A stretch of DNA of 64,000 nucleotides from Lepturacanthus savala (taxonomy: Eukaryota; Chordata; Actinopteri; Scombriformes; Trichiuridae), in the NCBI GenBank assembly GCA_030544235.1, contig CM060466.1, positions 20,849,575-20,913,574 of the forward strand, read 5' to 3'. Shown piece after piece: positions 24,427-38,721 of this stretch. Position 1 is the first letter of the stretch. Each line of letters starts with the position of its first letter. Below the pieces are notes generated by a model. The model was not told where the DNA came from. It worked only from the letters and a program-made list of their open reading frames with translations, and made no database searches. Both the position numbers and the translations under genes were made by a program.

Positions 24427-26219
24427 TAAGTCGTAGATCACATTAATGAACATCAGTATGAAATACAAGATGTAGACAAGCTGGAGTTAGCAAGAATGCA
24501 AATCTGTGCTCACTAGATAAGTAACTAGATAGTAGTAAAAAAACAGCAACAATAGATGTAACAAATACAAAGTAGAAAAACTCACGTACGTTATACACAT
24601 GTGGTTAAAAGTGATCACAGTTCTGGTTTGCCTCGATCCACTGTTTGAGATGAGTCATAAAGGTGTGTTATGTACACACACCCTTATTGCAAGTGGTAGG
24701 ACATTCCGGTATTTACTTCCCTTTACTGTCAACACAGATTGTCTCATAGATACTTTCCTTTAGTAAACAGCCCCACCTCGTGGTTGCTCTGGTGCTATTC
24801 TTACTGTTTAGATAATTCAAAGAGGCGGGGCGAGTCCATGCAAAGCCTGCATATTTAAAAATGTAAAACTTCCCAAAGTTCAGTCATATTTTTCCAGCAA
24901 AAGAATAAAATGAGAGTTTTTTTTTCTTTTTTTTTTTTAAATCAAAAATTGTATTGCTTATGGCCATTTCACCTACAAGAAGAAATAAAAATAAGATAAT
25001 AGAAATAATTTGTGTCAAGAATGTCCCAATCTGAATAAATTATTGTAAATTAAATTTGACCGTGTTTGCCTCATTTCTTTTTTTGTCACTTGACTTTAGA
25101 TTTGTGTGGAGACCAATGTGTGACTAATTTACGTCCATCCCCTACACACTCAGCAGCTCATTAGAATTTTTCTGTTAAATCTTACACATTTTTTTTAATG
25201 GTATTCAAATAAAGACATTATTAACTGAGCCAGTCCCGAACATAGGTCCTATACAAGAATTGAGGAGGCTTCCTGCTGATTGCATCACCTGCATACATTT
25301 GAATATTGACATTTTGGCATCAGGTGTCAATTGTACAAATCATTTTCTAAACTGAACATTTGTAGGTTATGGAGACATCATGAAAATTGAAACTAGTGGT
25401 GCTTCAATGGTAACGGCGAAGAAAGACAGGCTGGATTACTCAGGTAAACGCTGCAGAGAGCTGATTGGATCATTAAATTCTAAAAATGTAATATGTATGA
25501 GCAGATGCGTTTGTTGTGCTGAGCTCATATTTCTGTTTGATTTGTCTGTCAGGTGTGCGGGCGTCACACACCATGGCAGAGACTGATCAGGGACGAATGA
25601 GAAAGTACAAGTCCATCATTATCAAAGTGGGCCAAAAATACGACATTGACCCTGCTCTCATTGCTGCCATCATCTCCAGAGAGTCCAGGGCTGGGAATGT
25701 GCTGCATGACGGCTGGGGAGACTATGACGCAAAGAGAGGAGCCTATAACGCCTGGGGACTGATGCAGGTTGGAACAGATACTGTTTGATTCTTTGTAGCG
25801 AGTCACATTACAACACAGTAACAGCAGTGTCCATCCTCTTTTGTTTGTCTGTAGGTCGATGTCAATCCCCAAGGAGGCGGACACACTGCACGCGGTGCCT
25901 GGGACAGCGAGGAACACCTCTGCCAAGGCACAGAGATCCTGATTTATTTCATCAAACGCATCACCAGCAAGTTTCCTAACTGGAGCAAGGAGATGCAGCT
26001 GAAAGGTTTGTTTGACTGCAGTAGACTCTCTCTTTCACTTTTTCACCCTTTCTTCTCACTGTACTTTTTTTCCCCATCTTTGCAGGAGCGATAGCATCCT
26101 ACAACATGGGAGACAAAAACGTCCGTACCATCGAACGCATGGACGTTGGATCATCGGGTGGAGACTACTCCAATGACGTTTCTGCCAGAGCTCAGTGGTA
26201 CAAAACCCATTTCTTTTAA
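24174..26219 (+). CDS. lysg: Goose-type lysozyme (LysG), 5 exons
   Basis: Coding exons 24174-24177 (ATGG only), 25366-25443, 25553-25767, 25855-26005 and 26086-26219 join in phase to 193 residues. The minute first coding exon is supported because ATGG plus GTTATGG gives MGYG, the standard start of fish g-type lysozymes, and a gtgaga donor follows it. The family hydrolyses the beta-1,4 bond between N-acetylmuramic acid and N-acetylglucosamine. The catalytic Glu is E71 in SRESRAG; D84 in GWGDYD and D101 in LMQVD match the aspartates of goose lysozyme (Asp86, Asp97). There is no signal peptide and a single Cys (122) instead of the disulphides of avian LysG, as in many teleosts. AATAAA lies at 26305-26310. 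The gene follows the pglyrp2 amidase on the same strand and converges on the Gfi1-like gene. Confidence 0.95.
24391..24428. repeat. TTTA tetranucleotide microsatellite
   Basis: About nine TTTA units in the first intron of the lysozyme gene, just downstream of its four-base coding exon. Confidence 0.95.
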
Positions 26220-26304
26220 ATGCCGAAGCCGTCCACAACACAGTTCTTCTCAAGATTTCCTACAAATCATGAAGAAAAATCACTGCAATGAGTGTAATCC
26301 AATG

Positions 26305-26310
26305 AATAAA
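26305..26310 (+). promoter_or_regulatory. Poly(A) signal of the g-type lysozyme gene
   Basis: AATAAA 86 bases after the TAA, in the expected orientation. Confidence 0.6.
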
Positions 26311-26868
26311 CATAATGCGAATGATATGTGTTTGTTGCTTTGACTGTGATTTAAAAAAAGTTAAAGGTAATGTAGCTTTGTAGCTTTTGTACCTAACTAC
26401 ATTGCTGTTCAGAGAACATCTCCTAATAATGATACAGCACCACAGTCATTCTACCATGCATTATGCATTTCACCTCTCCAGGCCTCTAAAAATTATTTGG
26501 AACCACTGGTTTAGATGATTTACTGTAAAGGGAAAGTGAAAAAATGGAATTTTAATTTTTTTTAGTTTTAATCATCAATCATGTGAGAAATACAAGTAAA
26601 TTTCCCTGCAAATTTACATCATTTATATGCAGAATTCACTGGCATTTGTTAATTTTTCCACAAATGCTGACAATAAATGAATGTTCATTAGCTGCAGGGG
26701 TCATGAAATAATATCCTGTAAGCAAAGGTAAGAATGGTTTACTTCTCCTGGGGTCGTAAAAGATAAATAGGAAGTACAATAATTTTGGATGCAACGCTGT
26801 ATTTTACTTGGTCATAGACAGTTTTTCCAGCGGTAAAGCCTGCAGATGTTGACTGGGCTGAGTGGAGG
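26311..26868. other. Convergent intergenic stretch between lysozyme and Gfi1-like genes
   Basis: Holds the 3' flanks of two converging genes. No exon is visible. A short hAT-like word (GGAACCACTGG, near 26500) is the only repeat trace. I could not place a clear minus-strand AATAAA for the zinc-finger gene. Confidence 0.5.
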
Positions 26869-29912
<3,044 letters not shown>

Positions 29913-32900
29913 CACTCAGGTGGGAGGAAGACTGGTTTTATCCTCAAAATCAAAGTTATCTAGAGAATATGAACAAAATGAATGACATTCACACATGCAT
30001 TTCCCTTATTAGAATCATATCTGTTACATATTTGTACAAACTAAGAATAAAAAAAACAGTGTAAATAAGTCTTTCTTTGTAATATTAGTAGTTTATATAC
30101 TTGTGTACAATATAACTAAAGGCACAGAAATGCTGAAGGGTTACACTAGGTGTTTGTTTTGCCCAGAAGAGGGCAGCAGGACTGCACGTTCATTAGTCTG
30201 CTGCCTGCTCCAACCTCTATCTATAGTATATTAGCATATACTGACTTGATGCCACTGTTTAATGTGAAAGCTTGCACAATATGGATTAAAACTTAATTAT
30301 TATGATTACAGCTGGTTCTGAGAGTATGCAAACCGTTCACTATTTTGGTGTTACAAATGATTTAACATTTGTATTTTGACAAGTATAGATACAATAACAA
30401 ACAGACGAAATAAAATGCTGAAAATACGATAAAACATGACTCTCAGTTCCCCACAGAGGTTTAAATTCTTTCTATGGCCAGGACACTGCAGGACTTTCAG
30501 AGACTTGTTAATTCATTGAATCTTTGATCAGCAGGATCCAGACAAAGTGAGACCCTGTTTTCTTTTTTTTGTACGTTTGCCTGTATTAAACAGTTAGATA
30601 AACATGTCAAAACATGAATTTGACATATAACACAGATCCACTTGCCCCATTATTCCCTCAATGTGACCTTCAGCAGCCTCTGAGGAGCTCTGAGCATTTA
30701 AATCTGAGAGGTCAATTTTTGTTGTATCAGGCCAAAGAATCGTTTTATTCTCGTCCAATCATTTTGACAGGAATGGTAATGAAGGGCTGAGAAGATGTGG
30801 TTATCCTTTCATGGAGATTCTAAAGAAATCTGTTGAAGCCCCGTTCCCTTAAATTATAGCTGATGCCATAATGGGTTCACTTTTGCTTTTATATTACTTT
30901 TTAAAGCACTTGTCTTTTAATGTGAGGTCTTCGACTATATGTGCCTGGTCAAAGCACAGGTTTTGCATTAGTGTGAGTTTGGTCTTATGTGCATCTTATT
31001 TGTTTGTATACATATATACATAGAATATACATATTTGTCTAACTCTTTTTATTTAAAAAATAACCTGCTTGGAATAGATTAGTATAGTTTAGAGAGATGA
31101 CATGTTCCATCTGGTATTAAAGATGGATTCCCTCCTTGTATTCCCCATCATACTCAGTATGAATGGGCAATCAGTTCAGCAAAGGATCAGGTTGGTTCTA
31201 AAGTTCCATCTTATAACGATGGACGTTTTCACAGCGAGTTATTTATTGGCTCTCAAACCAAAAATAAATTCTCTCAGGGATGAAAACCAGATTGTTTTGC
31301 ATCACAATCTGAGTGCACAGATTGTTTTCCATTTGAAACATTGTTTAAGAATATGTTTGCTATGGGATTTGCCGTATTTTTGTGTATAAAGGTGTTTGTT
31401 TTTCCCAGAAGACCGTTTAATATATGTTGTCAAGAGTTTGACAAATACATATGTATTTATATGTACAAAACTACAAAATGTGGACAAAAGATCACCTTTC
31501 TGAAATGTGCCACTATATTTACAGAGTAAACCTCTGATTTTCTTCTGCTAGTAACAAATATTTCATTAATCAAGCTTAAATCATGTTTTTAATCTTTAAT
31601 TAGTGTTTATGACCTTGAAGCCTCACTATAAGATGACGTAAAAACTAACTCACTCACATTTAAAAAAATATATATATATCTTTTTACAGCCTTTTAGTGC
31701 ATTCAGTTTCATTTATGACTGAAATAATTAAGAGAAACATCCACATGGTCACATGGGGTTAAACACGTCTGAAATTATAAAAAGCAAATTTTGAATAAAG
31801 ATAATTACCTCTGAAATAATTCAGCACAATAAGATTATCTACTCTTTATCTGTTGCCAAGTTAGCATTAAGGAGAAATCTGCATCTGTCAAAGAGCCCAG
31901 AATGTGCTGTGTCAAAGGTAAAAAACTATCAACGACAAACTGGGCCACAAACTGTATGTTTACTCGCTGTCGTTAAACCATGAAGATAGTTTTAAGAAAT
32001 AAATAAGCAAATACTCACCAGATATAACGCTCTACCAGTGGTTCTTAACGTCTCACATACACACATACACACACATCAATTAAACTGAGACATGGGTCTA
32101 ATACCAGGTTAGAAAGCAGAGTTTGAGCTCAGTGTGACACATGTGAGGTCAATGTTCTGTGAGGTGGGTTGAGAGCCGTTGATGTTCTCTGGAAGTTGTT
32201 GTGACGAGGAAACGTTTCAGCTCTGACACCTCTGAGCTGACACTCCGACCACATGGCTTCCTCCCACAAACCTAAACACAGCGTGTTCACAGCAGCACAG
32301 AAACTCTACTTCATAAAGCCCTGTGCAAATTGTGGATATATGTTGAGATGAATCGCTCAGATTTATGTAAATCAGATAAAGCTGATGTAAGAGGAAGGTG
32401 GATGAACACGCTGGAAATTCTTCAGAAATTTTGACACACTACTGCATGTTGACACCGTCGTGTTACAAAATATACCATTGAGGTCAAATGTAAAAGAAGC
32501 TGGCTGTCGCAACATCTTCATTTTCGCCTTGGTGACACTCGAGCTTCGAAAATATTCAGAGGTTGAAGAAGCATTAAGATTAAATAAAAGTACCTATGCA
32601 GAAATGTAAAAATACTCCATTACAAGAAAACATCAGTGTGTAAGGAGCATGTTACTGTTGTAGCTGCTGGAGGCGGAGCTAGCTAGCAGCTAGCTAGTTT
32701 AGTCTAGTGGTTCCCAACCTAAGGGTTGGGCCCCTCCAAGGGGTCACCAGTTGAATCTGAAGGAGGGTCGTGAGATGATTTATATGAGAGCCAAGAAGAA
32801 AAAATAAAGTTCTGATATATTATCTATTTTTTTCTTAATCTTTCATCTTTTGTGAAATATTGGATAATTTGAACATTTATGCAAATGAAACCATGTGAGA

Positions 32901-34143
32901 GGGTTAGAGGGAAAATCTTTATTTAGTTAACAACTCAGACTTGAAATGTGACCTGAACACACATTGCTGTTTGTAAGACAAACACTAAAATGTTGAAACC
33001 GCTAGTTTCATCTTCATCTTCAGTCATGTTCTACTTTAAAAGCTTGTTATAATATTCGTTATGTTGAATCTAAATCTAAAAGCTGTTTGATAAATCTAGT
33101 GGAGTAGAACTATTTCCCTCTAAAACGTAATGAAGTATACAACAGCATCAAATGGAAATACCTCAAAAATGTATTTCAATGTTACTTGTCTGAATAGACT
33201 AAATTAATTCAGGGAAGAAATGGACGCAAACTGATTTTAATGCTCCTGCCGTCCAAACATGAGTCTTGGACAGAGATTAATTAATTTTTGTCAAATCCAC
33301 AACATTTTCCTTATATCCACTATGTGAAGTGTATGAAATATGATATGACGTATTACGTGTTTTTTGTTTTTTAAATATTAGAGATGTGTCTATACCTGTA
33401 TATAAATGTGCAACTTGTTCCATTTGCACTGTTTCTTCATGACAGCTTTATTGTACTGAATGTATTTTGTGTTTTACTGTCCTGTATGTGCTGTATTCTG
33501 TGTTGACCTGTCCCCATACTGCAGACGGAAATGAGCAAACTGCAGTAATCTGGTGCAAAGCATCTCATCTCTGTGAGATTTATTTATTTATTTTTTTGTA
33601 TAAAGGTCCCTTTAACATAATTAACATTATAAAATAAAGCTTTGTCAATGAAGCTCTTACACCGGGTGTAAATACTTGGCAACAACTAATCTCTCAGTAA
33701 AAATGATCGTATCATTAGCTTCGTACAATAATTGCCTAAGTCATATTTCTGTCGAACTAAGATATCCGCCTGACTCTATGCTGTTGATTTACCACAGATT
33801 ATTGCCTGTGACATCAGCTTTCAGAATGATTATTATTTTTCAAAATAAGCAAGTCATCTCTTTGACTTGGGTATTTTTGAAAATGAAAATCCCCAACCCT
33901 TAAAATATGACTTGGCAATTATGCTATGGGGCTCACAGTATGTAGTATAACTACAAAAGAATTTTAATAACGAGGCTCAGTATACATTTATGAAGAAAAG
34001 GGGGAACCAGCTCCTGTTGAATGTGAACCCGAGGGAAAAAACCCATGACCTGCATCAACATTGCATCAGAGAAGCTTCAAGTTAACCAGCAATAAACAAC
34101 AACACAAACACCATCGGGCCTTTGCAAAGGTGCAATGTCAAAG
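29913..34143. other. Region between the Gfi1-like start codon and the presumed evi5l 3' end
   Basis: Should contain the promoter and any 5' UTR exon of the Gfi1-like gene. I see no coding exon and no clear CpG-rich core. A hAT-like repeat lies at about 32700-32960, and a second hAT-like end (CCAGTGGTTCTTAAC) near 32035. The sequence is otherwise AT-rich and unremarkable. Confidence 0.5.
32700..32960. mobile_element. hAT-like non-autonomous element remnant
   Basis: Starts TAGTGGTTCCCAACC and continues with GGGTTGGGCCCCTCCAAGG and GAGGGTCGTGAGATGATT, the classic end of hAT-type fish MITEs. The far end is eroded, so its limit is approximate. Confidence 0.5.
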
Positions 34144-36309
34144 TTTATTTTGTATCATTCATAGGATACAGAACACTGAAATGTATTTTTCCCCATCATA
34201 CTGGAATTTTATAATCTTTACTGTCATTTAATATATTTGACAACAACATTGGTTGAAATGTAAGAGAGAAAGAGAGCGAGGGTGGACAAGGTTCCTGGGT
34301 ACGATGCTGTGGATTTCAAACGGCTATCACATACAGCACATGAATAAGAACTCCTACACCAGACTGATCAGGATGAACAGTGTCTGTACGGAAAGACTCT
34401 TTAACACTGCATCGTCTGATTTCCCTTTTAAAGAAAAAAAAAAATCATCAGGGAAACGTGGGTGGACGTTCCAGTTTGGAGCTACGCGGCGTGATAGCGC
34501 TTCAATCCACACAAAAACTCACTTTGAATGACATGAGTGTTTAATGAAGGGCTGTAGTGGCCAACTTGTTGATGAAACCCTCGTTAAACATACATGAGGT
34601 CATACAGCATATAGTGTGTAAATCGACCTACTTTTATGGCACGTTATGATGTTTAATCATTATCATCTCATGTAACACTGTTAGCAGGAGGAAACAAAGT
34701 ACTGATGGTAATCATAAAAATAAGACTACGGATGAGAGCTACTATCATATTCAAAAGTAATTTACAAACATATAAAAATGTTTCGTCACAGTAGATAGAG
34801 TTTTATTTAGACAGTGGTGAGAACAGAGCACCATCACTGAACAGCAGTGTACAGATGAGTTAAATGTGTTGATGGACGCTGAGCACTGGTTTGGGTCCAG
34901 ATTAGGGTTCATTTTGGAACTTTTTTTTTTATCTTGAAAGCTTCCTACAATTAGAATACACATTTTAACCTTTTTTTTTTCCGGACTGAAATCTAAACGG
35001 AAAAGTAAAAGTTATAATCCTTAAGATTACACTTGTGGTCAGTGGTGATAAAGGGAAGTGCCTGAGACATGCCGAGCCGTTACTCTGAGAAACGCAACAG
35101 AAGAAGAACAACGTGTACGTGCACAGTGCAACCAAACAGAAGGGGGTTGAGACGATTCATGGCGCCATAATACTTTTTCTATGTTAACTCCGGTTCCAAT
35201 GTTGCATGCAACATATTAGGTCTTTCACATCCATTTTTCCTGTAAATCCATTAATTCTCACAAGGAAAAAGGTGGAATCTGCCAACAATGAGAAAAAACT
35301 ATTGTATAGCAATATACCAGTCATAGTTCTAATCAAACATGGAATTTCATATAGAAATAATACAAATCTTAAGGATTATAAATTTAGTCAGAGCTAAGGA
35401 CCATCTTAAACCTCAGTCTATTGTATGTATGCATGCTAAGAACTAGAAGAAACTCTACTGAAATCTTCTCTACACTTATTTGGCCTGACAACAGCTAAAC
35501 ACTGATTCCAGTGTAGAGATTTCAGTTGTCACAATCACCGTTGACCACTAAAAAACTGTTATTTGCAACAGCACGGTGGGCAAACCAACATCCTCTTTAG
35601 CTCTTGGTAGCCATAACTGGAAGATCCAATTTCCTTATTTTTTTTTTCTTTTAGAGGGCAGCGATCATTCCCTCCTTTACCATGGTTTCATTTGCACAAA
35701 CACGTGAGCACTGTGAAGCACAAAATGGGCCTTTATAGGGAATTTAGAGTAAATCTGCTGACTGAAGAATAATGAAGCACATTACAAAGTCGGGGTGGAT
35801 GACCGGGTTCCCCCGTGGAGAACTAAACAGAAAAAGCAGAAATGATCCCACCATGAATCCATAAACCCACAACATCCCTCACTACTTAATGTCTTTTCTC
35901 TTTCTCTGTAGTGCAAAAAGCAGATTGCTGCTGTCCATACGGCACCCTGTTTGACAATCTGTACTCATCTTCTGTCTTCACTGACAGGGGTACAGCTTTA
36001 AATCTTATCTATATACTTTTGTTCCTGTTGCACTGCATATTTCACATCCCTCCACGCATTTTACACCATTTTTTTTTAAACAGAATATATTAATGTTTGA
36101 TATGTAAAATATTTTCCACCCGCACACTCTGGTCATGACAAAAGCCTTTTTTGTTTTCATCCTTACGATACTATTCCCCTCAGCCCTCATCAGGACTCAT
36201 GCTTTCAGTTTGAGCTGTTAAACAGGAACACGAGAACATCAACTTCAGATCAGCCCTGTTACCTGGATCTCTTCATTATATGTTTGACATTTTGCTGATT
36301 AACCCAGAA

Positions 36310-37090
36310 TGGAAGATAGATAGCACTGTCACGCTCATCTATGAAGCTATAGAGCCAGCAGTTGAGTAGATTAGCAGCTGAGCTTAGCATAAAGAATGGA
36401 AACCAGTGAGAAAAGCTAGCGTGACTCTGGTCCAAAGTAAAAATCCATCTACTATAATATCATAAAGGTCCCATATCACAGAAAGTGAGAGTTGAATTGC
36501 TTTTGGATTATAAGGTGTTTGGATCTAGGTGTTTTCTAAATACCGTCTCATATAAATACTGTCACTGCCACCCCCACGGCATTTAAATCAACCAATCAGA
36601 GAGGCTCATTATCTTGATGATCTTTCTAGAGCTCCACAGAGAAGCTTGAGAGGAGATATACCGTAAAACTAGATATTGAGATGGTTTTTGATACTCTGAA
36701 ATTAATGTTTTGTTAGATATCAAAACTTCAAATAAAACCCAGGAAAAGTGACAATATGGGACCTTTAAGATCTCTAATTAACATGCTTTATCGTCTTAAA
36801 GCAAAAAGATTGTCGAGGATTTTAAGCTGCTACAACCTCACTTGGTCTGCTTATGGTGCAAATGTTGGAAACCATTAGTGAGATATTGATATGTAACTGA
36901 CATTACCACCGTCAGTTCACTGACTTTTCTACTTGTGCTAATATTTTAGCATTTAACCTTTTACGCTAACTTCTCTCTTTAAGCCGTACAAAAACTGAAG
37001 TATAAAAACAAGTTAGGGCATAAAGGCGGGTCAATGCTGAACTTTGAAAACCTTAGCATTAGCTAAGCTAACTGAGTGGTTGAGAAGGAC
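36310..37090. repeat. Foldback-type repeat interrupted by a nested MITE
   Basis: The left part (about 36310-36460) has GCTTAGCATAAAGAATGGAAA, CTGGTCCAAAG and AAATCCATCTACTATAA. The same family sequence resumes after 36767 with CTCTAATTAACATGCTTTATCG, then GCCGTACAAAAACTGAAGTATAAAAAC and GCATTAGCTAAGCTAAC. The insert between them is a separate element. Confidence 0.6.
36463..36767. mobile_element. MITE with 14-base perfect terminal inverted repeats
   Basis: Begins TAAAGGTCCCATAT (36463-36476) and ends with the exact reverse complement ATATGGGACCTTTA (36754-36767); 305 bases, no coding capacity. The same terminal sequence occurs alone at 10044-10057 in the first mcoln1 intron, showing a dispersed family. 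Confidence 0.8.
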
Positions 37091-37448
37091 AACACTGAAC
37101 GGTAAACCTCTGTTTGAGATTTTAGTGATGGTTGTCTTTCTTTGTACATTTATGCTTAGTATTTTAATATAATGAGGTGATTTGAATACTGAATAGCGAC
37201 TCATTTGCACTTTAAAATGTATTTTATTTATTTTTTATATTAGAGATACTTTTTGTATTTTAATATGATTTTATGTATATGTTGCTTTTATTATGAATAT
37301 GCCGTTGTGAATGTTGAACTATGCACAATGAGCTCACCAAGGCCAGTTCCTATCAGCTATAGGTGTAATAGCAGTTAAGTGAACTTGAGTTCCTAACTCT
37401 TAGCAAGAAAGGAAATAAATGCATGTTCATAAAATGTTGAACTCTGCC

Positions 37449-37490
37449 CACACACACACACACACACACACACGCACGCACACACACACA
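37449..37490. repeat. CA microsatellite
   Basis: Run of CA dinucleotides with two GCA interruptions, downstream of evi5l. Confidence 0.95.
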
Positions 37491-38721
37491 ATGATAATGT
37501 TTGGTTTTGAAGGAAAATTATCTGTCCCCGCCATTGCTCTATGCAGAGAAGCTCCAGGCAGAAACAAAGTTAAGCTGCTCAGTTTTCAGATTTGATCAGT
37601 CTGCACAGTAGTTGTCAACCTAATCTACAGCAGTGTTAACGGGAGGTTTGCACATGTTCACCTCACAGAGACTAAAAAAATAAAACAGGAAAAAACTAAA
37701 CAGAAAGGACGATGGAAGAAGTAAATCCAAAAATCATAGCAGCACATTTTTTCCGTCGCTGAAACTCTCCCGGTCTCAGTAAACCTGTAACAGACGACAG
37801 CCTCTCGGGGCTCTCAGTTGGCACGAAGGACGGGAACTCAACCGATGTGGAAAGTTTGGCCTCTGTCGGTACCTCCACACTCCTCTATAGTTTCATATAG
37901 ATATATAAAAAAAATAAAAAAAAAATACCAAAATAAATTACAACATATAAATAATTTCAAAAACAAAACAAAAGATTTGGCAACATTGAGTTTCTTCTTT
38001 CCTGTTTTTTTTGGGGGTTGAATATGTTTCGACATGAGCTGCTGTATTCTCTCGCCTGCCTTCTTGTCATCAGCAAGCCACAGACAACACACACGCTGAG
38101 TATGTTAAAACGTTCCGATACTGATGTGTTTTAATAATGGCTGATATCTGAAGGCAGTGGAGATGGATGTGCGTCTTCCTCATGAGATGCATAAAAAGGG
38201 AAAAGACAAAGAAAGATGAAAAGTGTCTATTACTCAGTTTTACAGGGGACAGGGAGGGGTCATGTCTGTCTACCCATCATTCACCTCGTCACGGTCACAG
38301 ATTCAGGTCCAGTGGTTGATCTCGAGCAGAAAGCAGCAGCAGCAGTCTCGCTGGTCCAGGATCAGTCTAGTTTATCTTTGTGTGTTGGGATGGAGAAGTA
38401 TCGTGACGCTCGGTTTCAGTTACACAGGGAAAAAGGAGTGGGGCTTTACATTTACCTCTCAGTCAGGGGACACGGGATCAGACAGTGTAGGGAACGAGGT
38501 GTTGGGAGACAGTAACGAGAGTGGAGACGACCGGTAGTGATGATCAGAAGAGGTCCAGTCAATGCCGCCATGTCTGCATCAAGTAAAAGGTAAACATTGG
38601 AAAAAAGCGGGAGGACTGGATCGCAGAATACAGTTCCAGTTCAGCAGGAGTCCGTTTCCTGTAGAGTTCCAGCGTCTCTTTAGGTCAAGGAATTCCATAC
38701 TCTCCGCACTTCCTCCGGATC

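Larger units (their letters stand above)
34144..38721 (-). other. Presumed long 3' UTR or downstream flank of evi5l
   Basis: No exon of another gene is visible between the evi5l stop (38722) and 34144. A minus-strand AATAAA lies at 34149-34144; other AATAAA-like words (for example near 34800 and 37220) make the real cleavage site uncertain. The stretch contains a composite repeat at 36310-37090 and a CA microsatellite at 37449-37490, so part of it may not be transcribed. Confidence 0.35.
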
